Counted from the first letter of the stretch, positions 15,240 through 22,871 are shown. The stretch is 26,324 bases of DNA from DASYHS01 sp035998295 (GCF_035998295.1 NZ_DASYHS010000049.1:1-26324); one strand, 5' to 3'. A program made the numbers and translations. Notes: generated by a model not told the origin, from the sequence alone.

Positions 15240-16732
15240 GCCTCGCAGGTATCGGCCACGAACCGGTCGAGCAGCCGCACGCCGTAGCCGGTGCCGCCCT
15301 TCGGGGTGATGGGCGCGTCCTTCTTGGACCAGACGACGCCGGCGATGTCCAGGTGGGCCCATGCGGTCCCGTCCTCGACGAAGCGCTTCACGAACGCCGC
15401 GCCGACCGAGCTGCCGGCGTTGCGGTCGCCGCTGATGTTCTTCACGTCCGCGGCATCGGAGTTGATGGCCTTGTCGAGCGTGTCGGCGATCGGCATGCGC
15501 CACAGCTTCTCGCCGGTGAGGCGCCCGGCTTCGAGCAGGCGGCCGGCGAGCTCGTCGTCGTTCGAGAACAGCCCCCCGTACTCAGTGCCCAGCGCGATGA
15601 TGATCGCGCCGGTCAGGGTGGCCACGTCGATCACCATGCGGGGCTGGAACGTGCGATGGGTGTAGGTGAGGGCGTCGGCCAGCACCAGACGGCCTTCGGC
15701 GTCGGTGTTCAGCACCTCGATCGTCTGGCCGGACATGCTGGTCACGATGTCGCCCGGACGCTGCGCCGTGGCCGAGGGCATGTTCTCGACCAGCCCGACC
15801 ACGCCCACGACGTTCGCCTTCGCCTTGCGTCCGGCCAGTGTGCGCATCAGGCCGACGACGGCACCGGCGCCGGCCATGTCCCATTTCATCTCTTCCATGC
15901 CTTGGGCGGGCTTGATGGAGATGCCGCCGGTGTCGAAGGTGACGCCCTTGCCGACGAAGGCGACGGGCCGGGCGTCGGCGGCGTCGGGAGCGCCCTTCCA
16001 GGTCATGGTCACCAGGCGCGGCGGGCGGGCGCTGCCCTGGGCGACGCCGAGCAGCGCCCCCATGCCCAGCTTCTTCATCCGCTTCTCGTCCAGGACGTCG
16101 ACCTCGACGCCCAGCTCGGCCAGTTCCCGGCACCGGTCGGCCAGGGTCTCCGGGTAGAGGATGTTGGCCGGCTCGCTGACGAGGTCGCGCGTCAGGAACA
16201 CTCCTTCGGCGACCGCGTCGAGGCGCGCCATCAGCTTCTTCGCCGCCTGGTGGCCGGCCGTGTGCAGCGTCAGCTTCTTCAGGCTCGGCCTGTCCTCCTT
16301 CTTCTCCTTCGTCCGGTACTTGTCGAAGCGGTAGGAACGCAGCCGGGCCCCGAAGGCGATCTCGGCCGCGGCGGCCTCCGGCTTGAGGGCGGGGATCTCG
16401 GGCAGGTCGACCAGGATCGCGGCTTCGGTGCTGCGCGCGAGGCTGGCGTAGGCCGTGCCGCCGGCCTCCTGCAGCGCCCGGTCGTCGATCTTGTCCGCGG
16501 GGCCGATCCCGACGATCAGGATCCGCTCCAGGTCCAGCTCCGCGGGCGGGAAGACGCTCAGGACCTCGCCCGGCTTGCCGGCGAAGCGGGCGGCGGCCAT
16601 GGCCCGGGCGAGCATCCCTCCGGTCCGCTGGTCGAGGTCGGAGCCCACGGGACCGAGGCGGCGCTCCTGCGTCGCGAGGATCGCGATCGAGCCGGACTTC
16701 GGAAGGGACGGATCGGAGAAACTGAGCTTCAT
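15236..16732 (-). CDS. pepA: Leucyl aminopeptidase (M17 family)
   Basis: This is a cytosolic dizinc/dimanganese aminopeptidase removing N-terminal residues, especially leucine. It is 498 aa. The catalytic C-terminal domain contains GKGVTFDTGGISIKPAQG (261-278), with metal ligands Lys262 and Asp267 and catalytic Lys274. KWDMAGAGAV follows (Asp285), then the PROSITE-type signature NTDAEGRL (342-349) with Asp344, Glu346 and the catalytic Arg348. The N-terminal 170 residues form the less conserved domain. The start is set by AGAAGGAAACGAC before ATG 16732. A promoter with a perfect TTGACA is found 73 bp upstream. In E. coli PepA also acts as a DNA-binding repressor; whether this one does is not visible. 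Confidence 0.96.
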   Translation of the reverse strand: MKLSFSDPSLPKSGSIAILATQERRLGPVGSDLDQRTGGMLARAMAAARFAGKPGEVLSVFPPAELDLERILIVGIGPADKIDDRALQEAGGTAYASLARSTEAAILVDLPEIPALKPEAAAAEIAFGARLRSYRFDKYRTKEKKEDRPSLKKLTLHTAGHQAAKKLMARLDAVAEGVFLTRDLVSEPANILYPETLADRCRELAELGVEVDVLDEKRMKKLGMGALLGVAQGSARPPRLVTMTWKGAPDAADARPVAFVGKGVTFDTGGISIKPAQGMEEMKWDMAGAGAVVGLMRTLAGRKAKANVVGVVGLVENMPSATAQRPGDIVTSMSGQTIEVLNTDAEGRLVLADALTYTHRTFQPRMVIDVATLTGAIIIALGTEYGGLFSNDDELAGRLLEAGRLTGEKLWRMPIADTLDKAINSDAADVKNISGDRNAGSSVGAAFVKRFVEDGTAWAHLDIAGVVWSKKDAPITPKGGTGYGVRLLDRFVADTCEA

Positions 16733-16804
16733 GTCGTTTCCTTCTGCGTGATGCCCGCGAGGCGGCACATGGCGGCGGATGGGTTGTCTCCGACGCCAAG
16801 AATG

Positions 16805-16833
16805 GATAAAGAACGGCGTCACGACGCTGTCAA
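16805..16833 (-). promoter_or_regulatory. pepA-holC promoter with an inverted repeat in the spacer
   Basis: On the minus strand TTGACA (16828-16833) and TTTATC (16805-16810) are 17 bases apart. The spacer contains a perfect 5-2-5 dyad, GCGTC-AC-GACGC (16816-16827), a possible operator. The predicted start would lie about 65 bases before the pepA ATG. The -35 is consensus; the -10 is weak. Confidence 0.6.
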
Positions 16834-16977
16834 GCCAATGCCGTCCGCCTCCTTTGCGCCACGGTTGGGTAAGATGGTCGGCGGGCGGCTGCATGCCGCC
16901 GGTACCAGCTCGGCCGGGAGGACCCCTCGGCCGCGGCTCCGGCACAGGGGGCCCGCTCCGGCCAGGTCAACGCGCTC

Positions 16978-18114
16978 ATGAATCGTCTGTCGCTCTACCT
17001 GCTGCGCCACCTGATGGTCGCGATGCTGTTCGTCACGGCCGGATTGACGCTGATCATCTGGCTGACCCAGGCGTTGCGCCTGCTCGAGGTCGTCGTCGAC
17101 GGCGGCGCGCCGGTCGGCCTGTTCCTGAAGCTGATGCTCGTCACCCTGCCGACCTTCCTGGCCGTCGTCCTGCCGATCACGCTGCTCGCGGCGATCCTGT
17201 TCACCTACAACCGGCTGACCATGGACAGCGAGCTGCTGGTGATGAGGGCCGCCGGCGTCGGCCCGGTGGCGCTGGGCCGCCCGGCGCTGCTGCTCGGCAT
17301 CGCGGTCACGCTCGCCTGCTATGCGCTGACGCTGGAGGTCGCACCCTGGGCCAACCGGGAACTGGTGCGGATGGAGCGGCTGGCGCGCAGCAGCTACTCG
17401 ACGGTCTTCCTGCGCGAAGGCGTGTTCAACGACGTCGGCGACGGGCTGACCATCTACATCCGCCGGCGCCGCCCCGACGGCGAGCTGGAAGGCCTGCTGA
17501 TCCACGACACGCGCGTCCCGGGAAAGCCCGCGACCGTCATGGCCGAGCGCGGGGCGACGGTCGAGGGGGACGCCGGGACGAGGGTCGTCGTCTACAACGG
17601 GCATCGCCAGGAGGTCGACCTCGCGACGGGGCGGATGTCCCGGCTCCTGTTCGACAGGTACGCGGTCGACCTGCAGGTCTTCGAGCCGGAGTTCGCGTCG
17701 CGCGTCCCCGACCCCCGCGAGCGGAGCGTCGGCGAACTCCTGGACGCGCGGGACGATCCGGCAGCGCTCGGTATGGATGCGTCGCGCCTGTCGTCCGAGC
17801 TGCACCAGCGGCTGACGGCGCCGCTGGCCGGGATCGGCTTCGCGGTGATCGCGCTCGCGGCGATGCTGACCGGGGAGTTCAACCGCCGCGGCCAGTCGCG
17901 CAAGGTGCTCGGCGCGGTGCTGGCGGTCGTCCTGCTCCAGAGCGCCGGGCTGGGAGCGGCGAACGTCGCGGCCAACCGGCCGGGCATGGTGCCGCTGCTG
18001 TACGTGCTCGCCGTTCTGCCGACGCTCGCGGGGGGCTGGATGCTCCTGCGCGGCGGCGCGCTGCGCACGCCGCTGCGCCGTCAGGCCGGCCGTCCCGCCG
18101 GAGCCGCGCCATGA
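16978..18114 (+). CDS. lptF: LPS export permease LptF
   Basis: LptF pairs with LptG as the transmembrane part of the LptB2FG ABC transporter that extracts lipopolysaccharide from the inner membrane. The protein is 378 aa. Three transmembrane helices occur before residue 120, starting MNRLSLYLLRHLMVAMLFVT. The conserved NRLTMDSELLVMRAAG loop (coupling helix to LptB) is present. A periplasmic beta-jellyroll follows (about 130-270), then three C-terminal helices from LTAPLAGIGFAVIALAAML. The stop overlaps the lptG start as ATGA (18111-18114). It diverges from pepA across 245 bp. The Shine-Dalgarno at 16978 is weak. Confidence 0.94.
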   Translation: MNRLSLYLLRHLMVAMLFVTAGLTLIIWLTQALRLLEVVVDGGAPVGLFLKLMLVTLPTFLAVVLPITLLAAILFTYNRLTMDSELLVMRAAGVGPVALGRPALLLGIAVTLACYALTLEVAPWANRELVRMERLARSSYSTVFLREGVFNDVGDGLTIYIRRRRPDGELEGLLIHDTRVPGKPATVMAERGATVEGDAGTRVVVYNGHRQEVDLATGRMSRLLFDRYAVDLQVFEPEFASRVPDPRERSVGELLDARDDPAALGMDASRLSSELHQRLTAPLAGIGFAVIALAAMLTGEFNRRGQSRKVLGAVLAVVLLQSAGLGAANVAANRPGMVPLLYVLAVLPTLAGGWMLLRGGALRTPLRRQAGRPAGAAP

Positions 18115-19205
18115 GGATGTCGCCGACGCTGTCGGCCTATATCGGCCGGCAATTCCTTTTGTGGTTCGCGGGCATGATGCTCGCGATCCTCGCGATCGTC
18201 TTCCTGCTCGACACGGTCGAGCTGCTGCGCCGCGCGGCCGGAAAACCGGATGCGACGTTCTGGGTCGTCGTGCGCATGGGGCTGTTCAAGCTGCCCGCGA
18301 TGGCGCAGGAGGCGTTCCCGTTCATCGTCCTCTTCAGCGCGATGTTCACCTTCTGGCGCCTGACGCGCAGCCAGGAGCTGGTCGTGGCGCGTGCGGTCGG
18401 GGTCTCCGCCTGGCAGTTCCTGGCGCCGGTGCTGGTCCTCGCCCCCCTGATCGGGGCGTTCCAGATCACCGTGGTGAACCCGGTCGGCTCGGTGCTGGTC
18501 GCCCAGTTCGAGAGGATGGAGGACCGCTACCTGCGCGGCCGGGCGAACGAGCTCGCGGTCGCCCGGTCGGGCCTGTGGCTCAGGGAGGTGACCGATGAAG
18601 GCCAGTTCCTGGTCCATGCCGGCTCGGTGACGCCGGGCTCGCAGGAACTGAGGGACGTGGTGATCTTCGAGCTGGAGGGGGACGAGGAGTTCGTCTCGCG
18701 GGTGGATGCCCCTTCCGCGACCCTGGAGGACGGCTACTGGGTGGTGCGCGACGGCTGGTACAACCGCCCCGACCATCTGCCGGAACTGCTGGCGGAGCAC
18801 CGGGTGCCGACCGACCTGACCTTCGCGAGGATCGCGGAGAGCCTCGCCCCGCCCGAGACGATGTCGTTCTGGGAACTGCCCGGCTTCATCGCGACGCTCG
18901 AGGCGACGGGGATCTCCGCGGTGCGCCACCGCCTCCACTACCAGTCGCTCCTGGCGCAGCCGGTGCTTTTCTGCGCCATGGTGCTGTTCGCCGCCGCGTT
19001 CTCGTTGCGTCAGACCCGCCGGGGGGGCACCCTCCTGATGGTGGCGGGCGGGGTCGTGACCGGCTTCGTGCTCTTCCTGCTGTCCGACGTCGTCCTCGCC
19101 TTCGGGGTCTCGGAGACGATCCCGGTGCCGATGGCCGCCTGGGCTCCCGCGGCCGCCAGCCTGCTGATCGGGATCGCGGCCCTCCTGCATCTGGAGGACG
19201 GATGA
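18111..19205 (+). CDS. lptG: LPS export permease LptG
   Basis: This is the partner permease of LptF in the LptB2FG exporter. It is 364 aa with the same topology: helices around residues 13-35, 55-80 and 100-125, a jellyroll periplasmic domain, then three C-terminal helices (PVLFCAMVLFAAAFSLR, LLMVAGGVVTGFVLFLLSDV, AAASLLIGIAALLHL). The coupling segment FWRLTRSQELVVARAVGVSA is well conserved. ATG 18111 overlaps the lptF stop, showing tight coupling. surA follows after only 52 bp; lptD, the outer-membrane LPS translocon commonly found at this place, is missing. Confidence 0.94.
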   Translation: MRMSPTLSAYIGRQFLLWFAGMMLAILAIVFLLDTVELLRRAAGKPDATFWVVVRMGLFKLPAMAQEAFPFIVLFSAMFTFWRLTRSQELVVARAVGVSAWQFLAPVLVLAPLIGAFQITVVNPVGSVLVAQFERMEDRYLRGRANELAVARSGLWLREVTDEGQFLVHAGSVTPGSQELRDVVIFELEGDEEFVSRVDAPSATLEDGYWVVRDGWYNRPDHLPELLAEHRVPTDLTFARIAESLAPPETMSFWELPGFIATLEATGISAVRHRLHYQSLLAQPVLFCAMVLFAAAFSLRQTRRGGTLLMVAGGVVTGFVLFLLSDVVLAFGVSETIPVPMAAWAPAAASLLIGIAALLHLEDG

Positions 19206-19257
19206 CGACCGTGGTCCCGTGCCGAAGAACCGAACCTGCAAGCGCCGAAAGTATCCG

Positions 19258-20727
19258 ATGATGCACGCACATTTCCTCCATCGCACGCTGCGCGCCTGCA
19301 CCGCCGTGCTGGTCGCCGCCACGGTCCTCGCGGCAGCGCCGGCGCTCGGCCAGTTCTCGCCGCGCCAGCCGGCCCCCGCGCAGGGCCCCCAGGCACCGGC
19401 TCCCCAGGCAGCTCCCCAGGCGGCTCCCCAGGCGGCTCCCCGGGCGGTACCAAGGGCGCCGGCTCCCCAGGCGGCGCCCAGGGCGCCGGCCCCGGCCGCC
19501 GCTCCCGCGGCACCGGACTCTCCGGCGTTTTCCCAGGGCGGGCAGCTGGTCACGCGGATCGCCGCCGTCGTCAACGACGACATCATCTCGCTGACGGACA
19601 TCCAGGGACGCCTCCAGCTCGCGCTGTTCTCGTCCGGCCTGCCGGACACGCCCGAGACGCGCCAGCGGCTCGGCGGGGCGGTCCTGCGCACGCTGATCGA
19701 CGAGCGGCTGCAGCTGCAGGAGGCGGAGCGCGCCAGCATCAGCGTCTCGGAGCGGGAGATCGAGGAGGCGCTCGGGCGGATCGCGCAGCAGAACGGCACG
19801 GACCTGGAGAGCCTGAAGCGGACGCTCGCCGAGCGGGGCGTCCCGCTTTCGAGCCTGGAGGCGCAGGTCCGCGCCGGCATCGCCTGGGCGAAGCTGGTGC
19901 AGCGGCGCCTGCGCCAGCAGGTCGAGATCGGCGACGAGGAGATCGACCTGGTGCTGGAGCGCCTGCGGGCCAATGCCGGCAAGCCCGAGTATCTCGTCGG
20001 CGAGATCTTCCTCGCGGTCGATTCGCCCGACCAGGAGCCGGAGGTCCGCGCGCTCGCCGAACGCCTTTTCGACCAGATCTCCGGCGGGGCGAACTTCCCG
20101 GCGGTGGCGCGCCAGTTCTCGCAGTCCGCGGGCGCCGCCAACGGGGGGGACATCGGCTGGGTCCTGCCGGGCCAGCTTCCCGAGGAGGTGGACCAGCAGC
20201 TGCGCGCGATGCGCCCGGGACAGCTGTCCCGGCCGATCCGCAGCGTCGGCGGCTACCACATCCTGCTGGTCCGCGACCAGCGGACCGTCACGGCCGGCGA
20301 TCCCCGGGCGGTCGAGCTGTCGCTGAAGCAGGTCTTCGTCCCGCGCGAGCCGGGCATGGACGATGCCGCGCTGCAGGCCCGGGCGGCCGGGCTGCGGGCG
20401 GAACTCGCCGGCTGCGAGGCGATGGACGCCAGGGCGGCCGCCTCCGCGGACGGCGTCTCCGGCGATCTCGGCACCGTCAAGGCCGGCGACCTGCCGCCGC
20501 AGATCGCCGAGGTGGCGCTCGGCCTCCAGGTCGGCGAGCCGAGCCCGCCGCTGTTCAGCGACCAGGGGGCGCTGATCTTGATGGTGTGCTCCCGCAACGC
20601 CCCCGAGACCGGGGCCGAGCAGCGCGACCAGATCCGCGAGGCGCTCGGCGCCCAGCGCCTGGACATGCTGCAGCGCCGCCTGCTGCGCGACCTCCGGCAC
20701 GCCGCCTTCGTGGACGTGCGCGTGTGA
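19258..20727 (+). CDS. surA: Periplasmic chaperone / peptidyl-prolyl isomerase SurA
   Basis: SurA escorts outer-membrane proteins through the periplasm. The start at ATG 19258 gives a Sec signal peptide (basic HRTLRACTAVLVAATVLAAA, cleavage near PALGQ) of about 31 residues. A GTG at 19219 would add 13 residues in front of it and is less likely. After the signal comes an unusually long Ala/Pro/Gln-rich linker (residues 32-88) built from QAAP repeats. The N-terminal chaperone domain begins at VTRIAAVVNDDIISLTDIQG. One clear parvulin domain follows (KPEYLVGEIFLA through NGGDIGWVLPGQLPEEV to VGGYHILLV), then a second, poorly conserved one. The length is 489 aa. The gene lies between lptG and rsmA; pdxA, often located between surA and rsmA, is absent. 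Confidence 0.92.
   Translation: MMHAHFLHRTLRACTAVLVAATVLAAAPALGQFSPRQPAPAQGPQAPAPQAAPQAAPQAAPRAVPRAPAPQAAPRAPAPAAAPAAPDSPAFSQGGQLVTRIAAVVNDDIISLTDIQGRLQLALFSSGLPDTPETRQRLGGAVLRTLIDERLQLQEAERASISVSEREIEEALGRIAQQNGTDLESLKRTLAERGVPLSSLEAQVRAGIAWAKLVQRRLRQQVEIGDEEIDLVLERLRANAGKPEYLVGEIFLAVDSPDQEPEVRALAERLFDQISGGANFPAVARQFSQSAGAANGGDIGWVLPGQLPEEVDQQLRAMRPGQLSRPIRSVGGYHILLVRDQRTVTAGDPRAVELSLKQVFVPREPGMDDAALQARAAGLRAELAGCEAMDARAAASADGVSGDLGTVKAGDLPPQIAEVALGLQVGEPSPPLFSDQGALILMVCSRNAPETGAEQRDQIREALGAQRLDMLQRRLLRDLRHAAFVDVRV
19405..19440 (+). repeat. 12-bp tandem repeat encoding QAAP in the surA linker
   Basis: Three copies of CAGGCRGCTCCC lie at 19405-19416, 19417-19428 and 19429-19440, with degenerate copies on both sides to about 19490. 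They encode QAAP units of the disordered linker. Such exact in-frame repeats can expand or contract by slippage. Confidence 0.8.
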
Positions 20728-20757
20728 GCGCAGGTGTGAGCCCACGTGTGAGCCCAC
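20722..20757 (+). repeat. 12-bp tandem repeat at the surA-rsmA junction
   Basis: GTGTGAGCGCAG (20722-20733) is followed by two exact copies of GTGTGAGCCCAC (20734-20745 and 20746-20757). The surA stop TGA lies in the first unit. The repeat fills half of the 64-bp gap to rsmA, the place where pdxA would be expected. Confidence 0.8.
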
Positions 20758-20774
20758 GGCCGCTCACCCTCACT

Positions 20775-20790
20775 CCGCCGGGGTCGGCGG
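20775..20790 (+). promoter_or_regulatory. Hairpin covering the rsmA ribosome-binding region
   Basis: CCGCC (20775-20779) pairs with GGCGG (20786-20790) around a GGGGTC loop, ending one base before the rsmA ATG. The only G-rich ribosome-binding sequence sits inside this stem-loop, so it could limit rsmA initiation. This is a small structure in GC-rich DNA and may be chance. Confidence 0.3.
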
Positions 20791-20791
20791 G

Positions 20792-21670
20792 ATGAGCCGG
20801 ATCGACGCGCTGCCGCCGCTGCGCGAGGTGATCGCCCGGCACGACCTGGGTGCGCGCAAGGCGCTGGGCCAGAACTTCCTGCTCGACCTCAACCTGACCC
20901 GCCGGATCGCGAGGGCCGCCGGCGACCTGTCGGGAGTGACCGTGGTCGAGGTCGGGCCGGGCCCGGGCGGGCTGACGCGCGCGCTGCTCGACACCGGGGC
21001 GGCGCGGGTGGTCGCGGTCGAACGCGACCTGCGCTTCATCGCGGCGCTGGACGACCTCGTCGAGGCGGCGGAGGGGCGGCTGGAGCTGGTACGGGCGGAC
21101 GCCCTGGAAGTCGATGCCGTGGCGCTGGCACCGGAACCGCGCGCGGTGGTCGCCAACCTTCCCTACAACGTCGCGACCCCGCTGCTGATCGGCTGGCTGA
21201 AGCGGATCGAGGCGTTCCGCAGCCTGACGCTGATGTTCCAGAAGGAGGTCGCCGACCGGCTGGCCGCCGCTCCCGGCGGCAAGGACTACGGGCGGCTGTC
21301 CGTGATCGCCCAGTGGGCGGCGGAGGTCCAGCCGATGTTCAACCTGCCGGCCCAGGCGTTCACGCCGCCGCCGAAGGTGATGTCGACGGTCGTCCAGCTC
21401 CTGCCCCGCAGGGAGCGGGAGCCGGCGGAGTGGAGCGCGATGGAGGCGGTGACGGCGGCCGCGTTCGGCCAGCGCCGCAAGATGCTGCGCCAGAGCCTGA
21501 AATCCCTGGGGGATGCCGAGGCGCTGGCGGCTGCGGCCGGGCTCGACCCGACGGCGCGCGCAGAGGTGGTCCCGGTGGCAGGCTACGCGGCGCTCGCCCG
21601 GGCGTGGCGGGCAGGGAGCCGGGAGGACCCGGGGGAGCACGCGACGCAGAGAGGGACCAAGCGCCGGTAG
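20792..21670 (+). CDS. rsmA: 16S rRNA dimethyladenosine transferase RsmA (KsgA)
   Basis: This enzyme dimethylates A1518 and A1519 of 16S rRNA late in 30S assembly. It is 292 aa. It begins with LPPLREVIARHDLGARKALG and continues QNFLLD, the family N-terminus. The SAM motif VVEVGPGPGGLTRAL has GPGPGG at 55-60. The acidic loop is AVERDLRF. Motif IV NLPYNVATPLL (NLPY at 122-125) is followed by the conserved MFQKEVADRL and PPPKVMSTVV segments. The last 25 or so residues (SREDPGEHATQRGTKRR) extend beyond the usual end and are unconserved. It is the last gene of the lptF-lptG-surA-rsmA run and converges with the GST gene across 25 bp. Confidence 0.96.
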   Translation: MSRIDALPPLREVIARHDLGARKALGQNFLLDLNLTRRIARAAGDLSGVTVVEVGPGPGGLTRALLDTGAARVVAVERDLRFIAALDDLVEAAEGRLELVRADALEVDAVALAPEPRAVVANLPYNVATPLLIGWLKRIEAFRSLTLMFQKEVADRLAAAPGGKDYGRLSVIAQWAAEVQPMFNLPAQAFTPPPKVMSTVVQLLPRREREPAEWSAMEAVTAAAFGQRRKMLRQSLKSLGDAEALAAAAGLDPTARAEVVPVAGYAALARAWRAGSREDPGEHATQRGTKRR

Positions 21671-21695
21671 GGCTGGATGATCCCGCCTTTCGGTA

Positions 21696-22343
21696 TCAGG
21701 CCCGGTTTCCGGCCGCGTCCGCCGCTTCGAAATGAGCCAACTGATCCCGGCGGGCCTTCTGGAAAGCCGGGCGGCTGCAAGCGCGCGCGACGTAAGCCTT
21801 GAGAGCGGCGTAGCTCTCCAACTCGCCCAGATCGCCTGGAATGCGAAGGACGTCGGACATGAGGATGTCGGCGATCGTGAAGCGCGACGCCGCCAGCCAC
21901 TCCCTCTGCGTCAAGACCGCCTCCAGCCGGTCGAAGCGCTGCTTCATCCAGCCTGCGAGGGGATTCTCCGCCGTTCCGGAAATCTTGATGAACCACCAGG
22001 GCACGGTGACCATCTCGACCGAGTTCAGCCCGGCGACGAGCCATTGCAGGGTATCGGCTCTCCCTTCGGCGTCGCGGGGCATCAGCGCCTCGCTCTTCTC
22101 CGCCAGATGCAGCAGGCACGCGCCGCTTTCAAAGAGCCGGAAATCGCCGTCGTCGAGGAAGGGAACCTGCCCGAAAGGCTGCCTTGCGAAATGCTCCGCC
22201 CCGCGATCGCTCAACGGAACGGATGCAACGGCATACTCGATGCCCGCCTCCTCGAGCGCCCAACGGAGCCTGAGATCACGCACATATCCGCGCGGGCCAT
22301 CCGGCACCCAGTCGTAGGTCCAAACCGTCACTCGTTCCGGCAT
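21696..22343 (-). CDS. Glutathione S-transferase family protein
   Basis: This is a cytosolic GST-fold protein of 215 aa. The N-terminal thioredoxin-like domain has the cis-proline and glutathione-binding pair in GQVPFLDDGDFRLFESGACL (Pro61, Glu72, Ser73). The C-terminal helical domain contains the N-capping box in SRFTIADILMSDVLR. The very N-terminus (MPERVTVWTYDWVPDGPRGY) is longer than usual and lacks an obvious Ser/Cys/Tyr active site at the canonical position, so the chemistry is open. GAGGAG precedes the ATG at 22343. The base composition seems slightly lower in GC than the neighbours. It lies at the edge of the repeat-rich region. Confidence 0.88.
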   Translation of the reverse strand: MPERVTVWTYDWVPDGPRGYVRDLRLRWALEEAGIEYAVASVPLSDRGAEHFARQPFGQVPFLDDGDFRLFESGACLLHLAEKSEALMPRDAEGRADTLQWLVAGLNSVEMVTVPWWFIKISGTAENPLAGWMKQRFDRLEAVLTQREWLAASRFTIADILMSDVLRIPGDLGELESYAALKAYVARACSRPAFQKARRDQLAHFEAADAAGNRA

Positions 22344-22465
22344 CCGATAGTCTCCTCAGCGGTCCGGTTCGACAATAGCATGCCGCCGCCCGTGGTCGAG
22401 ACGGCGTAGATCGGACCCCTCGGGGCAATCGCTTGAGGTGGGGCCGAGGCCTTGAGCGATGGCGT

Positions 22466-22506
22466 GGGGGTTTGTGGGGGTTTGTGGGGGTGGTGTGGGG
22501 GTGGGG
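22466..22506 (+). other. G-quadruplex-type G-run repeat
   Basis: Five runs of four or more Gs occur in 41 bases: GGGGG at 22466, 22476, 22486 and 22497, plus GGGG at 22503. The loops are TTTGT, TTTGT, TGGTGT and T. The first two units are an exact 10-bp repeat (TTTGTGGGGG). This fits a very stable intramolecular G-quadruplex on the plus strand, about 120 bp upstream of the GST start. Confidence 0.7.
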
Positions 22507-22553
22507 ACGGAAGGCGTGGTGGGAGGGGTGTTTAGGGCTCGTACTCACAGTTG

Positions 22554-22592
22554 AGAATTCCCTCTCCCATGCAATGGGAGAGGGAGGGGCCC
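22554..22592 (+). repeat. REP-like palindromic element, copy A
   Basis: A 10-bp perfect stem, CCCTCTCCCA (22560-22569) and TGGGAGAGGG (22575-22584) with loop TGCAA, is preceded by AGAATT and followed by AGGGGCCCGC. The same arrangement recurs inverted at 23595-23637. Such CCCTCTCCC/GGGAGAGGG elements are widespread intergenic repeats in high-GC proteobacteria. The element may extend to the CCCTCACCCTT at 22660-22670. Confidence 0.8.
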
Positions 22593-22699
22593 GCCGCGTC
22601 AGCGGTGGGAAGGTGAGGGTCGGGCGGCGGGAAACGGCTTTTGGGGCGAGAGCGCGCAGCCCTCACCCTTGTGTGTCTTCGCAGTGGTAGATTGAGGAT

Positions 22700-22729
22700 G
22701 CCGGGGGTGGGGCATGCCCCACCCCCGGC
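22700..22729. repeat. 30-bp perfect palindrome
   Basis: The left arm GCCGGGGGTGGGGCA (22700-22714) and right arm TGCCCCACCCCCGGC (22715-22729) are exact reverse complements with no spacer, centred on GCATGC. It is long and perfect enough for cruciform formation or a strong RNA hairpin. It lies about 140 bp before the transposase start. Confidence 0.85.
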
Positions 22730-22871
22730 GCGGCCGGCCGACCGTTCACCCTCAGGTACTCGTGTGACAGCGAAGCCGTTTGGGAGCCAGGTCACCGGCC
22801 GTCCATTCGCCCCACCCGAACAGTTGCCCGGGGCACCACCCCCGAACAAGCAAGGCAGGGACCCGCGGATT

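Larger units (their letters stand above)
22344..22871. other. 528-bp gene-free, repeat-rich stretch
   Basis: No credible gene lies here. From left to right it holds the upstream region of the GST gene, a G-rich run (22466-22506), a REP-like palindrome (from 22554), a long-range dyad GGTGAGGG/CCCTCACC (22612-22619 and 22660-22667), a 30-bp perfect palindrome (22700-22729), and about 140 bp of leader before the IS110-type transposase. IS110 elements make their bridge RNA from non-coding ends, so 22690-22871 is where such an RNA would lie if this element is of the IS110 group. Confidence 0.6.

Noticed and set aside
18111..19257. Hidden or frameshifted lptD between lptG and surA
   Set aside because: lptG ends at 19205 and surA begins at 19258; the 52 bp between carry no beta-barrel-like sequence in any frame.
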